Counted from the first letter of the stretch, positions 34,081-45,122 are shown. The stretch: 64,000 nucleotides of DNA from Ligustrum vulgare (GCA_963555705.1 OY743182.1:55999092-56063091), one strand, 5' to 3'. Notes: generated by a model not told the origin, from the letters alone. Made by a program: numbers and translations.

Positions 34081-34599
34081 AGCTCAAGTCAAAAACTTTG
34101 ATAGAAGAACTGTAATTAGGCAATAAATTGCCCAACAAGTCAACAGCTAAAAATGGGCCCAATAGCTCATTTAATAACTCAATACTCCCCAAGTTAAGCC
34201 AAACCAATAATATAATTTGGAGTCCATAACTGGCCCTCATCTACAACAGAAAGAGGTCCAAACCTTAAACAAGCAGGCCCAATCCATCTTAAACAAAGTA
34301 ACATTAGCCCATAAGTAATATTAGCCCATTTAGAGCCAACATATCCAACCCTAAATACACCAATCCACCAAACATGAGCTGTAATGTTTTCTCGTCGTAA
34401 ACACACACTCCATCTGATGCTACCATCGTCAGCGACTGCCATCACCGCCATTGGGCCCGAAGGTCACCGAAAAAAATAGAATTTATTTATTCTTCTCTCT
34501 CTCTCTCTCTTCGTGCCTCTTTCTGTAGGCTCTTTAATGGAAACATTCTTGTTTTTCAGATTTGGTTCTCATCCAAGTAAAGTTCAAAACATTTTCAAC

Positions 34600-34900
34600 A
34601 TCTTCCTCATTAGAAGAGTTCGAGAATGCTATGCTCAGCCAATGCTTCGGAGGAACCGATGAACTTGGTGAGAGTAGGGGAGATATTTTGGACCTTGAGT
34701 ATGCATGCTGCTGACGCTCCAGAAGAGGCAGGGCTCAATGCAGGGAAGGACGAACCAAAATTGGAACTGGTACCAACCAAAGTAGCCGAATAATGGTGTT
34801 GGGATGGAGACAAAGACTGCTCCAAATTTTTTGAGAATGAAGAGTATCATGAATCCAACAAATATCTGCACAACTCTTTCACTATCAACACGTGTCAACG
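34600..34900 (-). pseudogene. nucleobase-ascorbate transporter fragment in a mosaic reading frame
   Basis: Minus-strand 34900-34790 encodes LTRVDSERVVQIFVGFMILF and KFGAVFVSIPTPLF. This matches the conserved NAT/NCS2 permease segment LTRVGSRRVVQxSAGFMIFF...KFGAVFASIPAPI, which includes one of the signature helices of these xanthine/uracil permeases. Similarity stops at 34790; from there to 34600 the open frame reads Ser/Pro-rich sequence of unknown origin. The gypsy element at 34901 inserted within this fragment: bases beyond its far end (43208 on) supply the preceding Asn-Glu-Ala-Leu codons in frame. One codon is missing relative to the family. It is a gene fragment, not a working permease. 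Confidence 0.6.
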
Positions 34901-35621
34901 TGTAATACCACTTTTCGTTTTACGTGCTTTCTTGAATACCACCCAATTTTTTTATGATGAATAATTTTAATTGACAATTATTATTGATAATAAGTTAAAT
35001 TATTTTGCAGTGGAAGGACTTGAACGCCGTCTCTATCAATGTGCCAATTAAAATATTTATAAATTGGTTACGTACAATTATATGTCTAATTGCTTATTTT
35101 AATTGTTATTTGCCAATTTATATTTTATTTAGTAGCAAGTGGCCAAAATACATTTAGTTTGAAATTGGTGTAAAGTTTAGCGGCACCTTGATATTTAATT
35201 TAAAGTTGTTCACTTAATTGCATTAAAGAGGGGAATTGAGGGACCAACTTGCAATTTTTGAAAGATTAAAAACTTAATACTAACCTAACCCTCATTCCTC
35301 TCTCTCTCTCACACCCGCTCTCCCTCTCTCGATCGTCCTCATCTCGCTCTCTCGATCGCCCTCATCTCTCCGTCTCTCTCTCTCTCTCGACTTCTTCCTT
35401 GGTCGCCGGCCACCACCACCACCACGACCGCGACCTCCACCACCTCCCCCTTGTCGCTACACCGGTGGGTAACTCCTACCCTGTCACGCCTGCTGAAAAT
35501 TCTTTAAAATTTTATAATAGATAAATGAAAATTTTAATGTGTAAACGATTTAAATTCCACATATAATGTGAATGGAAGTTAAAACGCCTAGGTTTTAGAT
35601 TTTGAAACTTGGGGTGTTACA
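34901..35621 (+). repeat. 5' LTR, internally deleted
   Basis: Begins TGTAATACCACTTTTCG and ends GGGGTGTTACA. It matches 40547-41133 and then jumps to about 43077-43207 of the 3' LTR; the join is near 35490, after CCTGTCACGCC. LTRs are identical at insertion, so the 1.94-kb loss came later. The missing part includes the hairpin module. Confidence 0.9.
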
Positions 35622-35626
35622 TTTTT

Positions 35627-35638
35627 TGGTATCAAAGA
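35627..35638 (+). promoter_or_regulatory. primer-binding site, initiator Met tRNA type
   Basis: TGGTATCAAAGA, five bases after the LTR end; the canonical form is TGGTATCAGAGC, as in the element at 62006. Confidence 0.85.
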
Positions 35639-35857
35639 TAAGAGTTTTAAAAGCGATTCTCTAGACTATTAAAACTTATTTGAAAATGGTTCGGGTACTG
35701 AGTCACGCCTCAAGTGCTTCTCCCTCGATCATCTGGTAAGTTAACTTTGTGCTTAAATTATTGAATGTCATGTGATGCTACTAAGATTGAAATTTTGTAC
35801 ACATTGATATGTAGTACTATATATTGAACAATATGTTTTATTCTCTCCTATTTAGTA

Positions 35858-37025
35858 ATGGCTCGCACTAGACGTAGCAACCCTCACGAAAGAACTTCTC
35901 GAACTCAGAATGAAGGGACGGACCGTAGTATTGTCCGTTTAGATACTCTGGTGATTGTGAATGGAGCGACGGACTGTAATACTGCCCCTTCAGGAACTCC
36001 GGTAATTGTGAATGAAGGGATAGGCAATAACACTGCCCCTTCCGGCACTTCGACGGTCGTGGAGGCCTTGGTACAAGCGTTAACTACGTTGGGGCAAGCA
36101 AGTCAGCCTAGGACTAACGAGACACGTGGGCATGGGAGGATATCAGAATTTAAGAGGCTGTCTCCACCATCCTTTGCTGGAACCACTGACCCCCTCGAGG
36201 CTGAAAAGTAGTTAACTGAAATGCAGAAAGCCTTCAGGGTTATGGGATGCACTGACGAGGAGAAGGTTAACTTTTCCGCATACATGCTTCAGGGCGGTGC
36301 ATATGATTGGTGGCTGATGGTTCAGCGCCAACATGAAAATAATACCGATCCTTTTACTTGGGAGATGTTTACTACGGCCTTCAATGAAAAGTACTTTCCC
36401 AAGAGTCTCCGCCAGCAGAAGGAGGGAGAATTTCTGAGACTAATGCAAGGGAACAGATCAGTTATGGAATATGAGGCAGAATTTGCTAGACTGGCTAAGT
36501 TCGCTCCAAACTTAGTGGATACTGAAGAGAGAAGGTCTAGGCGCTTTGAAGAAGGACTTAAACGAAAAATCAAACAGGCTGTGATTCCTTTTGAGCTCAC
36601 TACTTATAGAGAGGTGATTAACAAATCCCTATTGGTGGAAAGAGCTCTAGCCATAAATGGAGAAGAAAATAAAACACAATCCTTTAGCCAGAAATTCAAG
36701 GGTGGAAATTCAAAGCGGTGGAATGACAAGGGACATAAAAGGAAGAGCGACCCGGGAAGTAATAAAAATCAACAATCTAGCAAGCAACCGAGAAGGACCT
36801 GCCCGAAGTGTGACAAGGAACACTTGGGGGATTATCTTCTGGGTAAGGGAGTATGCTTCAAGTGTGGGAAGTCGGGACATTTTGCAAATGATTGTCAGAG
36901 TTGTTTTAACTATGGGAAGCCAGGGCACCTAGCGAAGGATTGTAGAGAGAAAACGAAGACTACCCAAGCAAGGATTTATACAATGTCTAAGAAGGAAGCT
37001 AATGACTCATCCACCGTGGTATCAG
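35858..37025 (+). pseudogene. Tekay-type gag
   Basis: Starts at MARTRRSNPHERTSR. A stop at 36209 replaces what is normally Trp in the conserved Ala-Glu-Lys-Trp motif; the frame then goes on unchanged. The retrotransposon gag core follows: GGAYDWWLMVQRQ, FNEKYFPKSLRQQKEGEFL and FARLAKFAPNLV (36290-36520). Near the C-terminus are two zinc knuckles: CFKCGKSGHFANDC (36857-36898) is intact, while the second, CFNYGKPGHLAKDC, has lost one Cys to Tyr. The frame reaches an apparent donor splice site at 37026, where an intron-like insertion separates gag from protease. Confidence 0.85.
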
Positions 37026-37136
37026 GTATTTTAAATTTTATTTACTACATTTTTCCCTTCTGTCTTTACATCTCATACCATTCTAGGCAAATTATGAACA
37101 TGCATATATCTATAGAAGTATAATCTATTTTGGTAG
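37026..37136 (+). other. intron-like 111-nt insertion between gag and protease
   Basis: Starts GTATTT, ends TTTTGGTAG, length 111 (37 codons), AT-rich with a pyrimidine-rich middle. It interrupts a stretch that is contiguous in related elements (Val-Val-Ser-Gly before, Thr-Val-Tyr-Val after). The frame is the same on both sides, but the insert carries a stop at about 37121. Removal by splicing would restore the gag-protease frame. Confidence 0.6.
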
Positions 37137-38875
37137 GTACTGTGTACGTGCGTGGCAAACTTGCAACTATTCTTTTCGATTCCGGGGCTACTCATTCTTT
37201 TGTCAGTCCTGTTTTTGCTACAAAATTAAATCATTCATCCCCACAACTGGGTACTCCATTTTTCATGTCAACACCATCCGGAGCATTATTGAGTTCAAAT
37301 TATGTATTGAGAGACTGTCCAATAGTAGTGAATGGGAATGATTGGTTGGCAGATCTTATAGTGCTTGATATTCACGATTTTGACGTCATACTAGGCATGG
37401 ATTGGTTATCACGGTATTATGCTTCAATAGACTTTCATGAGAAGAAGGTGGTGTTTGAGCCTCCAAATAAAACTCCTTTTTGCTTTGTTGGGGTTGAGGT
37501 GAAGCCCTCTATTCCAATTGTATCAGCGATGAAAGCCCGTCAGTTGATGAATAAGGGCTGTAGGGCTTACTTGGCTGCAATAGTCGAGATACCTAAAGCA
37601 GACCCCTCTCTTGAACAAATTGCAATCCTTCGAGAATATTCAGATGTTTTTCCAGATGATCTTTTTGACCTACCACTTGAGAGAGAGATTGACTTCGTTA
37701 TCGATTTGGTGCCTGAAACTGCCCCAATATCTAAAGCACCGTATCGGATGGCTCATACGGAACTTAAAGAGCTCAAGGAGCAACTACATGATCTCATGGA
37801 TAAGGGCTTTGTTTGACTTAGTTTCTCTCCATGGGGTGCTCCTGTGTTATTCGTGAAGAAGAAGGACGGTTTTATGAGACTTTGTATAGATTACAGAGAA
37901 TTGAACAAAGTAACAATAAAGAATAAATATCCTTTGCCGAGAATTGAAGATCTATTCGACCAGCTCCAAGGTGCAGGGTATTTTTCCAAGATCGATCTAC
38001 GATCTGGTTATCATCAGTTGAGGATTAAAGAAGAGGACATCCTAAAGATAGCCTTCCGTACCAGATATGGACATTATGAATTTTTGGTGATGTCGTTTGG
38101 GTTAACCAATGCTCCTGTTGCATTTATGGACTTGATGCATCGGGTCTTTAAAGAATACTTGGATCAATTTGTTATAGTCTTTAGTGACGATATGTTGATC
38201 TATTCAAGGTCTGAAGAGGAACACGAAAGGCATTTGAGAATAGTGCTTCAGAAACTTAGGGAAGAGAAATTATTTACGAAGTTCAAGAAGTGTGAATTCT
38301 GGCTGGAAAGAGTGCCGTTCTTAGGGCATGTTGTATCAAAGGAAGGCATTGAGGTTGACCAGAGTAAAATTGAGGGAGTTAGTAATTGACCGACACCAAC
38401 TAATGTGAAAGAGGTCCGCAGCTTTCTTGGATTAGCTGGTTACTATCGGAGATTCGTGGAAGGATTTCCCAAGATTGACTTGCCTTTGACTAAGCTGACC
38501 AGAAAGGATACAAAATTTCAGTGGAATTCGGATTGCGAACAGAGTTTTGAGGAGTTAAAAACGCGGTTGAAAACTGCGCCAATTTTAGCTATTCCACAGG
38601 GAAATGAAGGATTGGTCATTTACAGTGATGCCTCATTAAAGGGGGTTGGTTGTGTTCTTATGCAACACGGCAAGGTGATTGCCTACGCTTCAAGGCAATT
38701 GAAAGAGTACGAGAAGAATTACCCAACTCACGATCTCGAGTTGGCAGCCTTCGTATTTGTATTAAAGATATGGAGGCACTATCTCTACGGGGTTAGATTT
38801 GAGATCTACACCGATCATAAAAGTCTCAAAAATTTCTTCACGCAGAAAGAACTAAACAAGTGACAGCGCAGGTGG
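37137..38875 (+). pseudogene. Tekay-type protease, reverse transcriptase and RNase H
   Basis: Protease: LFDSGATHSFVS near 37165-37205 has the catalytic Asp-Ser-Gly. A spacer follows with GMDWLSRYYASIDFHEKKV. A stop at 37814 falls at the start of RT. RT motifs in order: [20 protein letters not shown] (37875-37935), [15 protein letters not shown], the catalytic box, here FSDDML (38170-38190) where the family has Ile or Val before Asp-Asp, and [12 protein letters not shown] stop at 38387 precedes the connection domain ([20 protein letters not shown]). RNase [37 protein letters not shown] and [11 protein letters not shown], ending with a stop at 38861. The enzyme would copy element RNA to DNA; three stops disable it. 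Confidence 0.9.
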
Positions 38876-40509
38876 TTGGAACTTGTCAAGGATTATGATT
38901 GTGTTATTAATTATCATCCTGGAAAGGCTAATGCCGTAGCTGATGCTCTTAGCAGAAAAAGTCATGGAACAATGAATGCCTTGCAAGTTGTCCAAAGACA
39001 GTTACTAATTGATATCCAAAGGTTAGAGTTGGAGATCGTTCCAAAAAGCAAGGCAGGTTATCTTGCTAACATAACCTTGGAATCGACATTGTTGGAGAAA
39101 ATCAAGGCTCTACAGTTAGAAGACCCCAATACTTCAAGGGTCCACACTAAAGTAATTGATGGGAAGCGCACTTATTTTGTTATCTCCACAGATGGTGCCC
39201 TTCGGCAGGGTAATAGACTGGTAGTCCCCAATAATAAGGAATTGAAGCAAGAAATTATGAGGGAAGCTCATAACACTCCTTACTCAATCCACCCTGGAAG
39301 TACTAAGATGGCTCGGGATTTGAGGCAGCATTTTTGGTGGATTGGCATGAGTAGGGATGTGGCGGAGTATGTTCAAAGTTGTCTAACCTGCCAGCAAGTT
39401 AAGGCCGAACATCAGCGACCTTCTGGCCTGTTACAACCTCTTATGATTCCGGAGTGGAAGTGGGAACGAATAGGCATGGCTTACCAAAGACGAAGAAGGG
39501 TTATAACTCCATATGGGTGATTGTTGATCGTCTTACCAAGTTGGCACACTTTCTGCCGGTAAAGACTACTTATAATATGGAGAAGTATGCAGAGTTATAT
39601 GTGGATGAAATTGTAAGGCTTCATGGGATTCCCCTATCCATTGTGTCTGATTGTGACCCAAAATTTACTTCTTCATTTTGGAAAAGTCTACATAAGGCCA
39701 TGGGTACTCAATTGAGATTCAGCACGGCCTTTCACCCTCAGACCGATGGACAGTCAGAGAGAACGATTCAAACCCTGGAAGATATGTTGAGAGCTTGTAT
39801 TATCGATTTTCCAGGTACTTGGGACGAATTTCTCCCATTAGTTGAGTTCTCCTATAACAATAGTTATCAAGCTTCCATACACATGGCTCCATATGAGGCG
39901 CTATACGGGAGGAAATGTAGATCGCCGGTTCACTGGGATGAAGTAGGGGAACCAAAAATACTAGTTCCAGAAATGGTGCAGCAGACATCAGAAATTGTTG
40001 AGAAGATTCGTCAACGGATGAGGACTGCACATAGTAGACAGAAAAGCTATGCAGAAAAAAGAAGGAAACCATTGGAATTCGCTACAGGTGATATGATCTT
40101 CTTGAAGGTCGCTCCTATGAAGGGAGTTATGAGGTTCGGGAAGAAGGGAAAGTTAACTCCGCGATTTGTTAGCCCCTTTGAAATACTTGAAAGGGTGGGT
40201 GACCTAGCTTATCAGGTTGCATTGCCACCGGAACTATTTAGGGTTCATAACGTATTTCACGTGTCGATGTTGAGGAAATATATTTCAGATCTTTCTCATA
40301 TCCTCAATTATGAGTCGTTAGATCTTCGTGAGGATCTAACTTACGAGGAATCACCTGTGAGGATCCTACTGAAGGTAGATAAGGAACTTATGAGGAAGAA
40401 GATAACTCTAGTTAAAGTTCTTTGGAGGAATCATGCAGTAGAAGAGGCTATTTGGGAACGCGAGGATGAAATGCATGCCAAGTATCCACAACTTTTTGGT
40501 AAGTTTTAA
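38876..40509 (+). pseudogene. Tekay-type integrase (frameshifted)
   Basis: After the RNase H end (HPGKANAVADALSRK) comes the HHCC zinc domain: His in HNTPYSIHPG and Cys in CLTCQQVK (39265-39400). A short deletion near 39475 shifts the frame just as the catalytic core begins; the second frame (39454-40509) supplies VIVDRLTKLAHF (first Asp), VSDCDPKFTSSFW (second Asp; Cys replaces the usual Arg) and TDGQSERTIQTLEDM (Glu). The C-terminal part has LTPRFVSPFEILERVG, VHNVFHVSMLRKY and VLWRNHAVEEAIWERED, a chromodomain-side sequence typical of Tekay. It ends at 40507-40509, shortly before the polypurine tract. Confidence 0.9.
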
Positions 40510-40530
40510 TTTCGAGGACGAAATTTCTTT

Positions 40531-40546
40531 TTAGGGGGTAAGGAAT
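40531..40546 (+). promoter_or_regulatory. polypurine tract
   Basis: TTAGGGGGTAAGGAAT directly before the 3' LTR; the upstream TCGAGGACGAAATTTC is the usual companion sequence in Tekay elements. Confidence 0.85.
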
Positions 40547-43207
40547 TGTAATACCACTTTTCGTTTTGCGTGCTTTCTTGAATAGCACCCAATTTTTTTA
40601 TGATGAATAATTTTAATTGACAATTATTATTGATAATAAGTTGAATTATTTTGCAGTGGAAGGACTTGGACGTCGTCTCGATCAATGTGCCAATTAAAAT
40701 ATTTATAAATTGGTTACGTACAATTATATGTCTAATTGCTTATTTAAATTTTTATTTTCCAATTTATATTTTATTTAGTAGCAAGTGGCCAAAATATATT
40801 TAGTTTGAAATTGGTGTAAAGTTTAGTGGCACCTTGATATTTAATTTAAAGTTGTTCACTTAACTGCATTAAAGAGGGGAATTGAGGGACCAACTTGCAA
40901 TTTTCGAAAGATTAAAAACTTAATACTAACCTAACCCTCATTCCTCTATCTCTCACACCCGCTCTCCCTCTCTCGGTCGCCCTCATCTCGCTCTCTCGGT
41001 CGCCCTCATCTCTCCGTCTCTCTATCTCTCTCTCGGCTTCTTCCTTGGTCGCCGGCCACCACCACCACCACGACCGCGACCTCCACCATCTCCCCATTGT
41101 CGCTGCACCAGTGGGTAACTCCTACCCTATCACGCCCGCACACACGCACCCACTCACGGACACAGACACACACACAAAACACACACATTGAATAGTTGTA
41201 TGTATATATGGAATTGTAGGTATATATTGATATATTTATGGATTGAATGTATGTATATATGTTAATATTTTCAAAATTTCAGATTTCCAATTTATGTAGA
41301 TTTCGAATTTTAAAGACTAATTTTGGGATTTGAGTAATGTTCATACATGTATGTATAGAGGTATATATGTGTATGTGCCTGTGCCTATTCACTTCAAAAT
41401 TTTCAGATTTATACTAGATGAAATTGAGAATTTTCATGTTTTGAATTATATGGTTTACTATACTAGTTAAATTTCATATTTTTGGATGTATGAATTCACT
41501 TGTTAATTAACGGTTAGGGTAATTTTGGATTAATAATTTTAAACTTCAGAAATTGGAAGTTTAAATGTTTTAAGTGATTTTTGTTTGATTTAGAGTAAAT
41601 TGGAACTTTAAATGAAATTCTCAGCTTTCGAAGATCATGAAACTTAGAAGTTTAATTGATTTTCTATTAGTTAATATTGGGATAAATTGAAATTTGTCTT
41701 CATGAAACTTAAGTTGTGACAAATATCCCATAACTTTGACCTTTGTGTAATTTATAAAAGTAGATTTCATTTTTTACCATTTAAATTAATCTCTTATTCC
41801 GAATGTAGTATGACCTATATGTGACATAGTTTAAGATCTCATTCGGTTGAATTGTGAGTTACATGAAAGTCTCAACCTCATTAAGAGTGTTAAATGTGAT
41901 TTTGGACTAAAAGCATATTTGATTAATGAGTGGAAATAATTAGGAATCTTTTGGCACATTGACGTCACGGGCATCCGAGACTTTTCCACTTGCAAGTCCA
42001 GAAACGGTAAACATTAAGGTGAACAGGTAAGTAAACTTCCCCTATGTTCATAGAAGTTAAATGTAAATGTGAAATGTGTAATTGACTGTTTACAACTTAC
42101 TTGATTTGATGAACTTCATTTACTTTATAAAAGTATATGCTATTAGGAAGAATGTTCAAGCATGCACATTATCATGTCATTGCATCATCAAGCATGCATT
42201 GGCATCGAAATTGGGAAGTCAAATGTTTTTTTTTAAATGAAAGAAATGTGTCAAGGTGCAAGCTTGTTCAAAAGTTATGTATCCTAAGTTTTTAAGAAAG
42301 AATGGGTGTACTTCTAGTTCATGAAAGTTGCGAGTGGAAAATAGGGCGCGGGGGACCGGCGTACCCGAATTAAGTCGCTTTGCGACGGAATGTTCAACCG
42401 TTTACGGTGGGCTGTTAAACCGCTTTGCGGTGGAAATGTGAATGTTAATTTGGTTCCAAATAAGAAATTGCCCACTGTTATCTGATTGACTAGAAGATAC
42501 ACCAAGTGAGCTCACAATGAAAATGAAGTGAAAGTTTTGAAATGTAAGTTAAAGTTTGAAAGTTCTGGAAAGTAAAGCAAATGGGGATACATATTTCAAA
42601 ATTTTAAAAGCATTCATGTCATAAGCATGCATTTCATGCATAAAGTTTACTTACTGAGCTTTAGCTCACCCCAATCCCTCCCCAACATTTCAGGTGATGA
42701 AAGTTAGATGATCTGAGGAGGGAGCATTTGGTGGAAGACCCGCATAGTACCACAATTTCTCATTCCAAATAAAGTTTGAATTGGAAATTTAAAAAAAAAT
42801 GTTTTTCTTTGGTTATTTTCGTTAGTTCATTCTTTTAATTGTTTATTGAATTTAATTTTGATAAGTTATTTATCTCGTTAGTAGTTTATCAATTCTCCAT
42901 TTAGTTAAATGGAGATCATGATTTGAATTTAATTTATGTTGAGGAGTTTGGGGATTGAATGAATTGGTTTTGGCCATGATGAATGTAGTTGAGATGTGGT
43001 TGATCTTAATTAAATTTTATGGAGGTTATGTTTTCTCTCTACAGGTTGGTTAAGTCCAATTTATAGAGGAGACTCTGCCGAAAATTCTGTAAAATTTTAT
43101 AATAGATAAATGAAAATTTTAATGTGTAAACGATTTAAAATTTCGCATATAATGTGAATGGAAGTTAAAACGCCTAGGTTTTAGATTTTGAAACTTGGGG
43201 TGTTACA
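40547..43207 (+). repeat. 3' LTR, full length
   Basis: 2661 bp from TGTAATACCACTTTTCG to GGGGTGTTACA. It includes a pyrimidine-rich stretch (40930-41110), a block with CGCTTTGCGGTGG-type repeats (42370-42440), GCTTTAGCTCACCCCAATCC (42659-42678) and the hairpin module (43033-43095). A reversed partial copy of its last 0.85 kb lies at 58953-59761. Open frames inside it have no family match. Confidence 0.92.
43033..43095 (+). other. hairpin module, copy 3 (gypsy LTR)
   Basis: TCTCTCTACAGGTTGG, loop TTAAGT, CCAATTTATAGAGGAGA. The arms pair nearly throughout with one bulge; where copy 2 has GGGGAGAC, this copy has AGAGGAGA and its partner arm has changed to suit. The tail CTCTGCCGAAAATTCTGTA follows. 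Confidence 0.8.
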
Positions 43208-43212
43208 CAACG

Positions 43213-43579
43213 CTTCATTAGGGAACTTGACGTTAGGGTTTTAGAAATGGGGGGTTTTCAGAATTTTTCTCTAATGGTATTAAGATAATACAGAAAAAAA
43301 TTACAAAAAACCTGGTAGAAAACAAACAACAAAAAACCTAGCCGTACGAGCGACAAAGGCAGCTCACCGGAAAGTGGAACTTGACCGGGTTTAGACCAAG
43401 ATATGGACAATCTCTAATACCATGTAGAAATGTAAGATTGAATAATAATGTATTACTTGGATATGAAATGGTTACAATGGCAACCTATAAATAGAAGCAC
43501 AAATACATAATTCTGCCTACTAGTCCCTACACTATTCTAAACAACTTTGGTCCTTACAACATTAATTTACATTTCAACA
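43213..43579 (-). other. possible LTR remnant with Met-tRNA-type PBS
   Basis: On the minus strand TGGTATTAGAG (43431-43421) resembles a PBS and directly follows TGTAGAAATG-bearing sequence that could be an LTR end; CTATTTATAGG (about 43495-43485) resembles a TATA box. No internal coding part is present. Left of this, 43213-43240 continues the NAT-like fragment. Confidence 0.35.
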
Positions 43580-44434
43580 TTTTCGATTCTCTATAAATAA
43601 CATTTTTTTCTATTTCGAAAGTCTACGAGAACTTGTAATCAATGCCCTTTTCTAGAATTTGTTTCTTAGGTATGTTTGGTAAGATATAGATTATAATTTA
43701 AACTAGAACTAGTGTTAGAGAGATTCTAAAGTTTTTTGGGACCTGAAATGCAATATAAAACCAGTTTCATTGCTCGAGATTCGTTTCACACCAATTTTTC
43801 CGTCAAAATTTTGATGAAAAGACCACTTCCTGACCATTCTTCTCTGCCTACTCCACCGTTCGCTTCTCCTGTTCCGCCCGCTCATCTTATTCTATCACTC
43901 GTTCTTTTTGTTTAGCCACTCAATGGTGTTGTTTAACATCTTACTCCACCATTTACTCCTCTGACAACGCATCTTTCTCCGTCGCTCACTACCGTTCCAC
44001 ACTCTATCATCCTGTTACACATCTCACTTCTTTTCTAGCTCCGTCACTTGCTCATCCTATTTTACAAGATCAACGGTCGGAGGAGAGAGCTGTAAAACAA
44101 GACGAGCGAGCGACAAATCCAGAAGGGTTGTCGAACGAGCAATCGACGGGGTGAGTTGTGAAACAGACAACTAAATTGCTAAACAGAAAGATAGAGCGGC
44201 GAAACAAGACGAGCAAGTGGCGAAGGAGGAGAAGCAAGCGGAGAAGAATGGTCAATTAGTGGTATTTTCATCAAAATTTTGGCAGAAAAATTGGCGCAAA
44301 ATGAATCTTGAGCAATGAAAAAGTGATAAATTTTTCAAGTTTTGTTGTTTGATTGACATTATTTTCCATGACAAATAAAGTAAGATTTAACTATTTTAAT
44401 AAAAAAAAATTGTTTTTTCACATATTTGTACTTG

Positions 44435-44509
<75 letters not shown>

Positions 44510-44795
44510 TTAATTTTTGAAAAAAATAAGTCAATTAACAAGACGTTCAAGGTTTGCTTGTAAACCAATTATCACCTATGAATTTGTTTGCCTCAAAAAG
44601 CTGGAATTGGTCATCATGTGGAGGGAAGTGAGAAACCAATTCTTGGGCCAAAACTTGTCAATCAAACACCCATAAAGAAGGAATTGGCTTGTAAAAGTTG
44701 AATTCCAAGGCAAATTTGTGTGTATCAAACGGTACCTAAGTTCTTATAGAAGTTCGAAATAGAAAAATGTTATTTATAGAGAATCGAAAATATTA
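43580..44795. repeat. large imperfect fold-back element
   Basis: The two halves are reverse complements over most of their length with a centre near 44068. The outer ends pair TTCGATTCTCTATAAATAAC (about 43582-43601) with its complement at about 44774-44793. Further in, CTTAGGTATGTTTGGTA pairs with TATCAAACGGTACCTAAG, and CATTGCTCGAGATTCG with its counterpart at about 44306. The GGTACCGTTTGATA type of end suggests a MITE of hAT or Mutator kind inside a larger inverted duplication. The right half has gained an (AAT)n tract. No transposase. Confidence 0.7.
44436..44508. repeat. (AAT)n microsatellite
   Basis: About 24 AAT units in the right arm of the fold-back, absent from the left arm; the frame through it on the minus strand is only poly-Ile. 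Confidence 0.95.
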
Positions 44796-45122
44796 AAAAC
44801 TAATAAACACGAAAGGTTTTCAACTCTTAAAATTATTGTTTATTTGAGGGAGTGAATAAATCAAAAGAGATTATAATAATTTTTTGAGATGGTTAGTTGA
44901 ATAAAAGTAGTAGGTTCTATGAAATTATTTAAACTTACGACCAATCTCTTGAGAAAAAATTCCAACAAGGGGTGTGATTTCAAAGATTGAATTTCATGTC
45001 ACCAAGGGGCGAAAGCCAGCAAGTTCTATGTAAAGAAAGATTGCTTAAAAAGTAAATTAAATTATATTCCCTTGATTGTGAGTTTTGTTTGCTGATTTTT
45101 CCACTTGTTTATTTGCAATATC

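Larger units (their letters stand above)
34901..43207 (+). mobile_element. Tekay-type Ty3/gypsy retrotransposon, TSD CAACG
   Basis: Complete boundaries: 5' LTR 34901-35621, PBS 35627, gag-pol 35858-40509, polypurine tract, 3' LTR 40547-43207. CAACG precedes 34901 and follows 43207, a perfect target duplication. Domain order gag, PR, RT, RNase H, integrase marks Ty3/gypsy; the integrase C-terminus (VLWRN...EEAIWEREDEM) fits the Tekay/Del chromovirus lineage. Four stops and one frameshift prevent translation of the polyprotein. The two LTRs differ in length (721 and 2661 bp) because the 5' LTR has lost about 1.94 kb. The host site is a NAT-like gene fragment. Confidence 0.95.

Noticed and set aside
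35858..40509. Possibility that the Tekay element is active
   Set aside because: Four stop codons, a frameshift in integrase, a changed residue before the RT Asp-Asp pair and a lost zinc-knuckle Cys all argue against it.
40912..41188. Minus-strand open frames rich in Arg/Glu and Cys/Val
   Set aside because: They lie in CT/CA-rich repeats of the Tekay 3' LTR and have no family match.
44359..44568. Poly-Ile open frame
   Set aside because: It is a translation of (AAT)n.
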